Assembly: GCA_934436505.1 (NCBI GenBank)
Contig: CAKSAP010000006.1
Coordinates: 31,724-95,723 of the forward strand
DNA length: 64,000 nucleotides
Source of the DNA: an uncultured Eubacteriales bacterium
GTDB taxonomy: Bacteria; Bacillota; Clostridia; Oscillospirales; Acutalibacteraceae
Direction: 5' to 3'
Position 1 is the stretch's first letter, and each line of letters begins with the position of its first letter. This document shows positions 54,059 to 63,930 of this stretch, one piece after another. The position numbers and the translations under genes were made by a program. Below the pieces are notes generated by a model. The model was not told the origin of the DNA and did not search any database. It saw only the letters and a program-made list of their open reading frames with translations.

Positions 54059-54849
54059 TCCCAGCTGATACAATTCAGCAAACCGCCGTTTACGGCAATT
54101 TCGTTTATATTGACGGAAATTATCGGTTTGTCAAAAATACTCTTTGCCGTGGCTAAAGCAATGCTATCGGCTTCGACATCGAATATCGGCAGAAAAATTG
54201 CCTGCTCGGTTTCTAAAAAATTAAGGTAGCAGCCGACAGCACTATCGCCCTTTGAATCAAAATACGGGAAATCAATAACCTCAATTCCGTGGCTTCGCAG
54301 AGCTGATTTGATATGTGCTTCCAATCCGAACAGCGAGCGAGTGGCATTGCCGACAGCGGTGTTTTCATCGACAAAACGCACCATACCGTCGGCGTGTCCC
54401 GTCATATCCAAACGAAGCGACGGAATGATAATAACCCTTGCCTCTAACAGCTTTTCCAATTCATGCACCAATTCGGCGGAGGAATATTTCAGGTTTTCCG
54501 AAAAAACTCTGTCGCTGATAACGACCGTTTCTTTCGATGGGGAAAAGACCGCATTTCCGCCGTCTAAATTTATATCGGAATAAACAAGCTTTTTGAAATT
54601 AAAATTCGGCGCAATACCTCTGCGAAAATCGGTGCGAAGCTCGGGAGAGCCGTCAAGATAGCTCGGCTCGTATCTGAACGATACATATTTGCCCGATTTA
54701 GTTTTCACAGGCATATAGTCCCTTGCCCAGATATCATTTGTATTATTTAATAATTTATATTTTATATTAAATAAATCAAGTGCGGCGAACACTCTGTCCG
54801 CCGCAGGCTTGTACTCTTGTATGTTTAGTTTAGATGAAAAATAGAGCAT
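54052..54849 (-). CDS. Agmatine deiminase / peptidylarginine deiminase-family protein
   Basis: A 265-aa guanidino-group-modifying enzyme. NDIWARDYMPV, INLDGGN, DMTGHADGMVRFVDE (catalytic His and acidic residue) and the C-terminal NGGLLNCIS with the nucleophilic Cys are all present. Length is short compared with agmatine deiminase (about 360 aa), so the substrate may differ. It overlaps the preceding glycosylase gene by one base and is co-transcribed with it. Confidence 0.85.
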   Translation of the reverse strand: MLYFSSKLNIQEYKPAADRVFAALDLFNIKYKLLNNTNDIWARDYMPVKTKSGKYVSFRYEPSYLDGSPELRTDFRRGIAPNFNFKKLVYSDINLDGGNAVFSPSKETVVISDRVFSENLKYSSAELVHELEKLLEARVIIIPSLRLDMTGHADGMVRFVDENTAVGNATRSLFGLEAHIKSALRSHGIEVIDFPYFDSKGDSAVGCYLNFLETEQAIFLPIFDVEADSIALATAKSIFDKPIISVNINEIAVNGGLLNCISWEN

Positions 54850-55421
54850 TATAACTCCTTGTCATCTAAAACAAATCGAAGCAAACGCTTTTTATCAGAA
54901 TCGCAGATATCCTTTGCTGTATCCAATCCAATTCTTGTTTTTTTCTTTATTTTGCCTTCCGTAACAAATCCATCATCTTCAAGCCAAATTTCATCTGATT
55001 TAAGAATAGATACTTGATTTAGTTTTTCATAATCAATATATAATGCTTCGCCTAACAATCTTATGTTTTTATATATTTCTTTAGTTTTAATATTAATAAC
55101 ACCACGAATTAAAACACTTTCAGCTTCTCCTTTTTTGCCTGCTACTATATCAAAACTACTTCCTGAATAGTTATTACCATTTCTGTAATGCACATAAATT
55201 GTTCCACATTCCATTCTTTGTGTTTTTGCGGCGTTACCCATTTTATATTTGTTAGCGTGAGTGGCACTATCTTTATCACCGTAAGCCTCTGTTTCTAAAA
55301 TTCTAAATCGCAATATTTTTTCGTTGCTAAGTTTGCGACAAAGAATTTTACCTATCAGCCAAGGTGCTAATTTTTCTGCCGATACCTCAAAATTTTTTGA
55401 ATCTTTCTCTGTAAAACGCAT
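54849..55421 (-). CDS. DNA-3-methyladenine glycosylase (MPG/AAG family)
   Basis: A 190-aa base-excision repair enzyme. SAEKLAPWLIGKILCRKL, RILETEAYGDKDSATHA with the catalytic Glu, and GTIYVHYRNGN are the AAG signatures; ESVLIRGV follows. It removes alkylated purines. It is more AT-rich than the flanking housekeeping genes. AAGGAG is placed before ATG 55421. It shares an operon with the deiminase and two small ORFs. Confidence 0.88.
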   Translation of the reverse strand: MRFTEKDSKNFEVSAEKLAPWLIGKILCRKLSNEKILRFRILETEAYGDKDSATHANKYKMGNAAKTQRMECGTIYVHYRNGNNYSGSSFDIVAGKKGEAESVLIRGVINIKTKEIYKNIRLLGEALYIDYEKLNQVSILKSDEIWLEDDGFVTEGKIKKKTRIGLDTAKDICDSDKKRLLRFVLDDKEL

Positions 55422-55440
55422 TTTAATATCTCCTTTTAAT

Positions 55441-55611
55441 TCAATCCCAAATTTTTAATAAAACAACCGGTCCGCTATCCTTGATTACCTCTTCGCCGAC
55501 GGTAATTGAATAATCCTCATAAGGCTCGATTGAGGTTGCCCAAACGCCCTCTCTTTTCCTGAGCTCCTCAACAAGCTTGCACGTCGGCACGGTGCTTAAA
55601 TCAATACCCAT
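55441..55611 (-). CDS. 56-residue BC1881-like protein
   Basis: ATG at 55611 follows GAAGGGAGAA. The product (GIDLSTVPTCKLVEELRKRE, then GVWATSIEPYEDYSITVGEE and a PVVLLKIWD tail) matches my memory of the BC1881 family, small proteins common in phages and plasmids of Firmicutes. Function unknown. It precedes the glycosylase gene by 19 bases. Confidence 0.7.
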   Translation of the reverse strand: MGIDLSTVPTCKLVEELRKREGVWATSIEPYEDYSITVGEEVIKDSGPVVLLKIWD

Positions 55612-55652
55612 ATAAAATTCTCCCTTCGCTTATTTGCTTTCATTATAACAAA

Positions 55653-55769
55653 TTACATTTTTTCGTCAACTGCTATCCGAGACGCCGATTCGCTTCGTAT
55701 GCGAATGATTGCATAATGCCTGCCTGATTTTACAGGCTCAATTATAGACCTGTTTTTTGACCGTTTCAC
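55653..55769 (-). CDS. 38-residue basic hypothetical protein
   Basis: A GTG start at 55769 is five bases after a perfect AGGAGGTG. The peptide MKRSKNRSIIEPVKSGRHYA then IIRIRSESASRIAVDEKM is basic. Its neighbours suggest a phage-derived operon. The strong ribosome site is the main support. Confidence 0.55.
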   Translation of the reverse strand: MKRSKNRSIIEPVKSGRHYAIIRIRSESASRIAVDEKM

Positions 55770-56023
55770 ATTCGCACCTCCTATTTTGGTAATATATCAC
55801 TCCCTTTGCACCGTTTTTCGTGCATTGCAATTTTAGAGCCTTGGAAAAACGGTTGAATTTTTACTCCGTTTATTATGTAAAATCACACCTTAGACTTGCG
55901 CAAAAAGCGAAAATATAATTTACCCGAAAGCGATTGACTTAGATTAGTATTTTTGTTACTATTACATTAAATAATGGTATTTGTTCCTGAACATTGTAAT
56001 TCAATTTATTTTGGAGATTGATT

Positions 56024-56425
56024 ATGAAGATAGATAATTCAAATGCTCATATTATTAGTTCAAAGAAAGCTTATATACATGATGATGTTCTTGAAACTTT
56101 AATGTTTGAGCGAAATAAAAAGGAAATAAGCTTAAATATGATAGATTATAGCAGTTGTAAGAGATATACAATTGTGTATAAAAATGTAATTGGTTTCTTT
56201 ATGACATCTTGCGATTTTTGGGGAGAATCCTCTAGAATTTTGGATTTTGAATTAGTTGACAGCAATGATAGCATTATTACATCAAAATTGTTTAAATACA
56301 AAAATGATAATGGCTTTGTTGACAGCTCGCTGGAGAGTTATAACGATTATATTGAAACTGTAATTACATTCGTTTCCGGCGATAAATTGGAAGTAGCTTG
56401 TAAGTGCATTGTTTTAGAAAAATAA
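56024..56425 (+). CDS. 133-residue hypothetical protein
   Basis: ATG 56024 follows GGAG. The protein is soluble, AT-rich in codon use and beta-rich in pattern (YTIVYKNVIGFFMTSCDFWG), with no signal or membrane segment. Immunity-type proteins often look like this, but I cannot name a family. It is a single gene ending in a terminator. Confidence 0.65.
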   Translation: MKIDNSNAHIISSKKAYIHDDVLETLMFERNKKEISLNMIDYSSCKRYTIVYKNVIGFFMTSCDFWGESSRILDFELVDSNDSIITSKLFKYKNDNGFVDSSLESYNDYIETVITFVSGDKLEVACKCIVLEK

Positions 56426-56500
56426 AGCATGCAGGATAACACATAGGCAGTTCTGTGCACAGATTGCTTGCGATTGTAAATTCAATTTAACAAATAAATT

Positions 56501-56537
56501 AAAAAATCTCACTCCATAAAAAGAGTGAGATTTTTTG
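56501..56537. terminator. Bidirectional terminator
   Basis: AAAAAATCTCACTC and GAGTGAGATTTTTT form a long stem with A and T tracts at both ends, between convergent genes. Confidence 0.9.
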
Positions 56538-56609
56538 TTTGCATATTGAATTTTGAAATTTCGTTTACAGAAGTCAATAAACGGTTGTAAAATTGCCAAT
56601 CTTGCCTTA

Positions 56610-58631
56610 TCAGAAGCCGATAGCTGCTGAAATTTCGTCGTCATGGCTTAAAATCGGTGCAGCAATATCCGCTTCGGTTATAGTTCGCATCTCGGCATCC
56701 GTCAAGCTGTCAATATCGGATTTTACAAGGCGAGACGCCTGCTTTAGGGTCGATAGCTCAATCAAATTTCTAACGTATCTTCCGTTGCCGAAATCGTGCT
56801 TTTCCCTTGCGGCATCAAATACCCTGTTGAGCTTTTTATGAGCTTTTTCGTCAAATTCAAAGCCCGTCTTTTTAATCATTAAATCGGCTATATCGATAAG
56901 CTCGTCGGTGCTGTAATCGTCAAAGCTTACATGAAATGCAATTCTTGAGCGCAAGCCGGGGTTTTTATTGAGGAATTCCTCCATTTTATCGGGATAGCCT
57001 GCAAAGATAACGACAAGGTCATCACGGTTGTTTTCCATTTCCTGAACAATCGTGTTTATAGCTTCGTCGCCGTAAAGTCCGTTTCTGTCGTCAACCAACG
57101 AGTAAGCTTCGTCAATGAAAAGCACGCTGCCCTTTGCCATTTTGAAATACTTTTTGACAAGCGGAGCTGTTGAGCCGACAAACTGACCGACAATATCAGC
57201 TCTGCCTACCTCGTAAAGGTCGCCCTTTGTGAGAAGTCCGTTGTCTTTCATTATCTGTGCAAACAGGCGGGCAACCGTGGTCTTTGCGGTTCCGGGATTT
57301 CCCGTAAACACCATATGCATTGACGGGCGGTTGGCGTTTATGCCCTTTTCCGAATATAGCTTTTGCATTTTGAAAAAGTTGACGGCGTTTTCGATAACCT
57401 CTTTTGCGCTGTCAAGACCGATCATTTCACGCAGCTCGGCAGATGCATTTCCTTTTGGCGCCGCTTTTACAATTTCGGCTTTTGCCGTTTTAACATCCTT
57501 GTACTGTGAATAAACAACGGTGTGCAGCTTGTCCGTGTACCACTCGTCAAACCAACGGTTCAGCTCTGCAATATGGTAGCTGTTACCGTCCTTTAGGTTG
57601 TTGAAAAGCTTGTTATCGGCTTTGATTTTGCACTCCCTTGCCTTTTCTGTCAGATAAGCCTTTGCACGCTTTGCGTCTGCCATATCCTCTGTAATTTCAA
57701 CTATCGGCATTGATGTCAAATTTTCAAGAAAGGAATCACGGGTTTTTACGCTGTCGAGATTTATCCAGAAAACAGTCAGAACGGATTGATAGAACATTTT
57801 TGCAATCTCGCAAATTTTCTCAATGCTGTTACGATTGTTTCGGGCAAAAGGTCCGCTGGGTTTTGTTTCGCCGGAGTGATATCTGACGATTACTACACCT
57901 CCGCCGCAGCTTCTGTAAAGTGCTTCAAGGTCATTTTCATTAAAATTGGAGTCCGAATAGAAATCTATGTAGGTATATCGTTTGTTGAAAATTCTTCCGT
58001 TTTCATACAGAGCCGAAATCAGCGAGCGAGAAAGCTCATTTCTTGTTCTCTCCGAGCGTGTCCTCACTAAATAGTGAACGGGATGACCGATTGGGCGTTT
58101 TAGGCTTTTACCTGCATAAATTCTGTCTATTTCAGGGAGAAAGCTGTCCGAATAGAGATGAGCCTGCGCCTCTTTGAAAATTTGCTCATGACTTTTGGCT
58201 TCTATAATGCTTTCGCCATAGTTTAAGCCGTTGCCGTAGCGATTTTCAAACAACGGGAGAATACCAAAGCCTTTGGCAAGCTCTTCGTCGTCATTTATGA
58301 AATCTGCACCGTCAGCCATTCGAAGATTTGCTCTTAAGCTGTCAAAGATTTGTTCCTCGATAAAGTCATATTCAACCTTGAAGCCGCACAGCTTCATATA
58401 CTTGTCGAGTACCTTGTTTATATCACTGTGCTCGTTGATAATCGCACCGAAGCGCATAGTGTTATTGCTGCCTGTGTTAATGGCAAAAACATAGTCTTTT
58501 TTATCAGACTTTAGGTAAAATGACTGAGAATAGCTCTGCATAGTATCGGCAAAGGTATAGAAATCATCTGTCCTTCTCCTCGGAATTTCAACATCTGAAA
58601 GAATAGTAGCTTCAATTCTGTAAAAACGCAT
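56610..58631 (-). CDS. Two-lobed AAA+ ATPase (CbbX/SpoVK/EccA-like)
   Basis: A 673-aa protein. ATG 58631 follows GGAGGTA. The C-terminal AAA+ domain (about 400-660) has Walker A GNPGTAKTT with Lys450, Walker B VLFIDEAYSL, sensor FAGYPDKM and the NPGLRSRIAFHVSF box that marks CbbX/SpoVK relatives. The middle (about 180-330) resembles a second AAA fold, with FYSDSNFNENDLEALYRSC and VLTVFWINLD, but no Walker A. The N-terminal 150 residues are unfamiliar. A protein-remodelling role is inferred. Confidence 0.82.
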   Translation of the reverse strand: MRFYRIEATILSDVEIPRRRTDDFYTFADTMQSYSQSFYLKSDKKDYVFAINTGSNNTMRFGAIINEHSDINKVLDKYMKLCGFKVEYDFIEEQIFDSLRANLRMADGADFINDDEELAKGFGILPLFENRYGNGLNYGESIIEAKSHEQIFKEAQAHLYSDSFLPEIDRIYAGKSLKRPIGHPVHYLVRTRSERTRNELSRSLISALYENGRIFNKRYTYIDFYSDSNFNENDLEALYRSCGGGVVIVRYHSGETKPSGPFARNNRNSIEKICEIAKMFYQSVLTVFWINLDSVKTRDSFLENLTSMPIVEITEDMADAKRAKAYLTEKARECKIKADNKLFNNLKDGNSYHIAELNRWFDEWYTDKLHTVVYSQYKDVKTAKAEIVKAAPKGNASAELREMIGLDSAKEVIENAVNFFKMQKLYSEKGINANRPSMHMVFTGNPGTAKTTVARLFAQIMKDNGLLTKGDLYEVGRADIVGQFVGSTAPLVKKYFKMAKGSVLFIDEAYSLVDDRNGLYGDEAINTIVQEMENNRDDLVVIFAGYPDKMEEFLNKNPGLRSRIAFHVSFDDYSTDELIDIADLMIKKTGFEFDEKAHKKLNRVFDAAREKHDFGNGRYVRNLIELSTLKQASRLVKSDIDSLTDAEMRTITEADIAAPILSHDDEISAAIGF

Positions 58632-58716
58632 AACATACCTCCAAAAGCAAATGACATATTTCAAATTTTTTCTTACGCATATATTATACCATTTCAGACG
58701 TACCTTTTTGGGTGCA

Positions 58717-58751
58717 TAAACCCCGCTCTGAAAAAACAGGACGGGGTTTTG
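58717..58751. terminator. Hairpin between two minus-strand genes
   Basis: AAACCCCGCTCTG and CAGGACGGGGTTTT pair around an A-run. On the minus strand it follows the 159-residue gene but has only a short T-tail. Confidence 0.6.
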
Positions 58752-58805
58752 ATAAGGATATTACGACGGCTTTAATTATATATAATAGTATATATTTACT
58801 TTTGA

Positions 58806-59285
58806 CTAATATTTTGAATGTTCAATTTCAATGGTTTGATTATTTTTGCATTTAGGACAGTAGAAGCTTGTTACTAATTTTCCGTATGATCCGCCTGTGT
58901 TTATTTTCGTGTTTGATTCAACGTATCCGCAAGCCTCGCATTTTCGGCAGTATGTAAAGCTTGAGGTGCCGTCTTGCTCAACAATTACAGCACCCTGCAG
59001 CGCAACGTGGTTGATGCGGGCTTTTGTCGGTGCTTGATACTCTGTCGTTGCGGAATAGCCTGCCTGCCTTGTTTGAGCTTGATATGTGCTTGACGGGTAA
59101 TATTTTGTCTGCGCCTCGGTTGTGTAATCGTCCTCGAAATTGTATGTTGCATAATACTCGGCAGCCGCTTCGTCATCGTCGCCGTAATCATAATAGCCGT
59201 CAGATTTTACGGTGCTCAAGCCTATAAATACACATGTACCTACAAGCAAAATAACTGCGAGCAAAAGTGTCATAACCTTTTTCAT
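58806..59285 (-). CDS. Membrane-anchored zinc-ribbon protein
   Basis: A 159-aa protein from ATG 59285, six bases after GAGGAG. One N-terminal hydrophobic helix (VMTLLLAVILLVGTCVFIGL) is followed by a low-complexity, Tyr/Ala/Thr-rich linker. The C-terminal zinc ribbon has two cysteine pairs (YCRKCEACGYVE and FYCPKCKNNQ). It is probably displayed outside the membrane. Function unknown. Confidence 0.75.
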   Translation of the reverse strand: MKKVMTLLLAVILLVGTCVFIGLSTVKSDGYYDYGDDDEAAAEYYATYNFEDDYTTEAQTKYYPSSTYQAQTRQAGYSATTEYQAPTKARINHVALQGAVIVEQDGTSSFTYCRKCEACGYVESNTKINTGGSYGKLVTSFYCPKCKNNQTIEIEHSKY

Positions 59286-59426
59286 TTTATTGTTTCTCCT
59301 CATTTTTGGCTTAATGTTGTGCCTTTATTATATAAAACACCTGCGGTCAAATTTGGGACATACCGTTATTGTAATATGTTCCTACAGCATAAGCTGCGGA
59401 GTTTAATGAGAAAGGAGAAATTACAA

Positions 59427-59579
59427 ATGCGTACCTACAAATGCCAGTTCTTTCTTGACAACAAGGGCATGAGAATTACCGAAATGGTCGAGGCTATCAG
59501 TTCTTTAGAAGCTAAAAGAATTGTAGAGGCAAGATATTCGGGACATACGCTTTCCGGTTGGATTGTTATGCCTGTTTAA
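59427..59579 (+). CDS. 50-residue hypothetical protein
   Basis: ATG 59427 follows AAAGGAG. The product (MRTYKCQFFLDNKGMRITEM, then VEAISSLEAKRIVEARYSGH and SGWIVMPV) resembles small proteins with one beta-alpha-beta unit in which SLEAKRIVEARY forms the helix. A terminator follows at 59591. Confidence 0.65.
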   Translation: MRTYKCQFFLDNKGMRITEMVEAISSLEAKRIVEARYSGHTLSGWIVMPV

Positions 59580-59590
59580 CGGAGAACAGC

Positions 59591-59623
59591 AAGCAGATGT
59601 GCCTTAAACGGTGCATCTGCTTC
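59591..59623 (+). terminator. Terminator after the 50-residue gene
   Basis: AAGCAGATGTGCC and GGTGCATCTGCTT pair around TTAAAC. The T-run lies a little downstream (TTTCAAAAATTTTT). Confidence 0.75.
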
Positions 59624-59768
59624 ACTTTCAAAAATTTTTCCCGTTTTGTGTTTACATTTTTATATCGGTTATGATATAGTAATTACGGTTTAGAAAGTTG
59701 TACCAATTTTGGTGCAGCTTTTTTTGGTATTATTATGTAAATTTTTAATTGATGAAAGGGGAATTTAT

Positions 59769-60800
59769 ATGTGTAATTATGTTGAGGATACCCATACCTT
59801 CACAAAGGAAACTACTCCCGAGGAATTTATTGACCTTATGTACGACAACCTTAACGAAGACGGAGTAACCTTTATTCCTGGTCCGTACGACGATTCGAAA
59901 TATCGGGGAGGAACTTTCAGCTATCGCTGCCGTATCGCTTGGGGCAATAACGGAAGAAAGGAGGCACAGAAAAAATTTGCTTCGCTCTTTGATGCGTTAA
60001 AGAAAATCGCAGAACACGATGATGAGCTTGACGGAACGAATGAAAATGCGAAAAAGGTGTTAGGAGACGGCGAGCTGTTCTATATCTGGGCAACCTATGT
60101 TAAAGCCTTCAGTACCGATAACTTTGATATGAACAGAATCAACGATATTTCTGACAGAATGTCAACGGTTGATTGGATTAAGGATTTGTCAAAGACTTAT
60201 GTTAAAAACGGAAAGCTCGGGGACGATGAAAAGGAGTTTATGCGAGATTATATAGATGTTACGGTTACTGATGAGGAAAGGAGATATTATAAAGAGTATA
60301 TAAACAGCTTGTTTGCCGAAAGCGAGAACAGGGTAGGGACAAATATTCGTGCTGCAAGCCTTGTTCGCCACGCACAGAGAGTTTACAAGCTCCTTACACT
60401 AAAGGCACCCGATTATATTGTCAACATAGAAGCGTGTCAGCTGGCTGCAATGATTGTTGTGCATGACTACGGCATATCAATCGAAGCGGTTGACGACTCG
60501 ACAAGAAAATATTTTGAACAGTTCTACACCGATGATGACGAATTGCTCGATAAGCTTTACAAACCGTTAAAGCAAAACAAGAGAAAGACTATGGCGCCGC
60601 TTTTTGTCTATCTTATATTAAAGGAGCATTCAAGCTCGGCAAAGCATTTAAGACAGAACGAGATACTCAGGCTTCTTGAGAGTATGCCCTACGAGGTTAC
60701 TATTGAACGCAAGGCACTCTCACGCATAATCCACAATCTTGCCGACTCACAGTTAGGCGTTTATACCGACACGAAAACAGGAACCTGGCTTGAGCAGTAA
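59769..60800 (+). CDS. 343-residue hypothetical protein
   Basis: ATG 59769 follows AAAGGGGAA. The protein is soluble, acidic and helical. Its N-terminal part (TTPEEFIDLMYDNLNEDGVT, then GGTFSYRCRIAWGNNGRKEA) and C-terminal part (LVYLILKEHSSSAKHLRQNE-like region, EILRLLESMPYEVTIERKAL) suggest a winged-helix at the end. No family is recognised. It is the gene just upstream of the helicase, separated by a terminator. Confidence 0.7.
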   Translation: MCNYVEDTHTFTKETTPEEFIDLMYDNLNEDGVTFIPGPYDDSKYRGGTFSYRCRIAWGNNGRKEAQKKFASLFDALKKIAEHDDELDGTNENAKKVLGDGELFYIWATYVKAFSTDNFDMNRINDISDRMSTVDWIKDLSKTYVKNGKLGDDEKEFMRDYIDVTVTDEERRYYKEYINSLFAESENRVGTNIRAASLVRHAQRVYKLLTLKAPDYIVNIEACQLAAMIVVHDYGISIEAVDDSTRKYFEQFYTDDDELLDKLYKPLKQNKRKTMAPLFVYLILKEHSSSAKHLRQNEILRLLESMPYEVTIERKALSRIIHNLADSQLGVYTDTKTGTWLEQ

Positions 60801-60823
60801 GTAAAAAAACGCTGTTAAGACAA

Positions 60824-60857
60824 CAAAGCGATGCACCATAAAGGGTGCGTCGCTTTT
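60824..60857 (+). terminator. Terminator before the helicase gene
   Basis: AAAGCGATGCACC and GGGTGCGTCGCTTTT pair around ATAAA, followed by ACT. Confidence 0.8.
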
Positions 60858-60899
60858 ACTATAATAAGAAAAAATGAATTTGAGCTTGAGGTGATTTTT

Positions 60900-63800
60900 G
60901 TGATTGATGTTGTTGGCGATTATGCTTTTGACAGAAAAGGCTTTGAAAACAGCACTCCGATTTTTTCCTTTACCGTAAAGGATGACTGTATATCCATAAA
61001 AGCCTGCGGAAGAATTGACAGCGACGGCTACGAGCTTTATAAATGCAGGACAAAAAAGGGCGAATATACATTCGAGCTCAGCTCATCGCAGCCGAGCTTT
61101 GAATGCAGAGTGTCGGACGGAAGACCTTACTATTTTAAGATCAGAACATTTTGCAATTGCGGAAGCGAAAAGGTTTATTCTAATTTTTCCGAATGTGAGC
61201 TTATCGACATACTGACATCGACAAAAAAACGAAGCGAAAAAATCGATAAATTTTTTGATGCGGTCAAAGAGGTTTCGGATGTAATAACCTGCGAGGATGT
61301 TGATGTAATAATCGAAACGGTAAGGCTTGCGGGCTATGAGGCAAAGGAAAAGGAAAGAAGACGTAAGATTGAGGAGGAAGCTAAAAAGACAAGGAAGGAA
61401 ATGGAGGCAGCCGAAAAACGCAGACAGGCTGCGGCGAGAAGAGCCGAGGCAAGACGCCGCAAAAAGGAGCAGGAGCATATTGAAAGCGTAACCAGAATGG
61501 ATCTTCCGATGGATTACGTCAACAGCTTTACAGCTGACGATAGGGCGGATATCAGCTGCGAAACCGTTTCAGACGGACTGATGCTCTCACTCGACACGCT
61601 CGGTATGGTTGATATTGAATTCATTTCAAGCGTTACCGGCAGGGATATGAAAACCATAATTGAAAGACTCAGAGGCTCAATATATCAAAATCCACTGTAT
61701 TGGAACGAAGTGTTTTACAAGGGCTGGGAAACGGCGGATGAATATCTGTCGGGAAATTTGATGAATAAATATCAAACCGCAAAGCAAGCTAATGAAAAAT
61801 ACAATGGCTATTTTCAGAACAATGTGACAGCACTTGAGGGAATACTTAATCCGGATATATCCGTTGATGAAATATATGTAACACTCGGCTCACCGTGGGT
61901 ACCGACAGATGTAATAGACGATTTTATAGCGTATATGGCTTTCGGAGAAAACCTCAGAAGCGAAAGGGCGTTGACATATTTCAAACAGGTTGCCTGTGGG
62001 GATTATGCCGTCAGACACGATGAGCTTACCGGTATTTGGGATATACCCGAAAAGACACGCTTTCGTAAAGGACGATTTCACGGCACATTCGAAGAGGTAA
62101 ACTATAAAACCTACGGCACAGACCGTATGGATATGCTTTATGTGCTTGAAAACACTCTGAATATGAAAACGCTTGCGGTTTATGACCTTAAAGAGCCCAA
62201 CAATCCTAATTGCAAGACAAGAATTATAAATCAGGAGGAAACGGTCAAGCTGCTCGAAAAACAGAACTATATGATTGAGACCTTTCAGAAATGGGTGTGG
62301 GCGGATAAAAAGCGAAAGAAGAGACTGCAATCGGCTTACTGCCGCAGATACGGTAATATCCGCAAACGTAATTTTGACGGCTCGTTCCTTGAATTTCCCG
62401 ATATGGCTAAGGATATAAAGCTTTATGATTATCAAAAAAATGCTGTTGCGAGGATACTGTTTTCCCCGAACACCCTGCTTGCGCATGATGTCGGCAGCGG
62501 AAAGACATTTGTTATGATAGCGGCGGGCATGGAACTTCGCAGGCTTGGCAAATCAAAGAAAAATCTTTACGTTGTCCCCAACAATATTATCGGTCAGTGG
62601 GAAAAGATGTTCAAAAGAATGTATCCCAATTCGAATATCCTGACCGTCAGCATCAACAATTTCGATACAAAGAGAAGAAGCGAAACGCTTAACAAAATCA
62701 AAAACGAAGATTACGATGCTATTCTGATGACCTACAGCTGCTTTGATATGCTTTCACTTTCAAAACAGTACTATACAAGGATGTACTCGGAAATGCTCGG
62801 CATGCTTTCGAATGCGGAAAAGGTGTTCAATTCAAAGGCTTCAATTACAAAGAAAAGAGAGAAGCTGATGAAAACGCTTGACGATATTCAGAAAAATTAC
62901 AAAAAGAAGCCTGAAACAATACCGTTTGACGAGCTTGGAATAAACACTCTTTTTGTAGACGAAGCTCACAATTACAAAAATGTCAGCATTGAAAGCCGTA
63001 TAACAAGAGTAAGAGGTATGGGAACTTCCGGCTCGGAAAGAGCAAACGCTATGATGGACAAGGTGCATTGCGTCCAGAGAATGAATGACGGCGGAAGAGT
63101 TGTGTTCGCAACCGGTACGCCCATAACAAATTCACTTTCCGATATTTATGTAATGCAGAAATATCTTCAGCAGGGCGAGCTTGAATTTTTAGGCATTCTC
63201 AATTTCGACGCATGGGCGGGAATGTTTGCGAGAAAGAAAACGGAATTCGAAATTGACGTTGACACCAACAGCTACTATCTCGTAACAAGATTTTCAAGGT
63301 TCGGTAACATACCCGAGCTTACCGCTACGCTTTCGAGTATTGCCGATTTTCATCAGGTTGACAAAAGAGCCGGAATTCCTTTGCTTGAGGGCTACAGCGA
63401 TTCGCTTAGAAGCGGCTCGGACGACTTCAAGGAATATTTAAGAGAAATATCCGACAGAGCCGACGATATTAGGAAAAAGCGAGTAACAGTAAAAGAGGAT
63501 AATATGCTAAAGGTTACCTCGGACGGCAGAAAGGCGGCACTCGATATGAGACTTATCGACGTTGCTTTCGGGCTTGACCCCGACTCTAAGGTGATGCGTT
63601 GTGCCGAAAATATTACGGAGGTTTACGAGAGCACAAGAGAGAATAAAGGCACACAGCTTGTTTTCTGTGATATTTCAACTCCTAAGGAAGGGTTTAATCT
63701 GTATGATGAGCTAAGAAAGCTTTTAATTGCAATGGGAATTCCGAAAAATGAAATCGCCTTTGTTCACAGTGCCGACAGCGATTCGAAAAGGCAAGCCCTT

Positions 63801-63930
63801 TTCAAGGCTGTAACAGACGGAGAAATCGCAGTTCTTATAGGTTCAACCGCTAAAATGGGACACGGCATGAACGTACAAAAAAGACTTGTCGCAATTCATC
63901 ATCTTGACGTGCCGTGGAGGCCCTCCGATG
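60900..63930 (+). CDS. Large SNF2-like DEAH helicase, interrupted at its 3' end
   Basis: A GTG start at 60900 follows GAGGTG; about 1010 codons stay open to 63930. The first 500 residues are unfamiliar and hold a coiled coil (about 145-205, rich in KERRRKIEEEAK-type sequence). The helicase follows: Walker A HDVGSGKT (Lys535), DEAH at 687-690, motif III ATGTPITNS, motif V GSTAKMGHGMNVQ. WRPSD should be followed by a Q-R-E-GR motif VI but runs into unrelated sequence. Relatives occur in conjugative elements fused to DNA methylases; no methylase motif is seen here. Confidence 0.75.

Noticed and set aside
54308..54583. Plus-strand 91-codon frame opposite the deiminase gene
   Set aside because: The minus-strand frame contains all deiminase catalytic motifs; the plus frame has no ribosome site.
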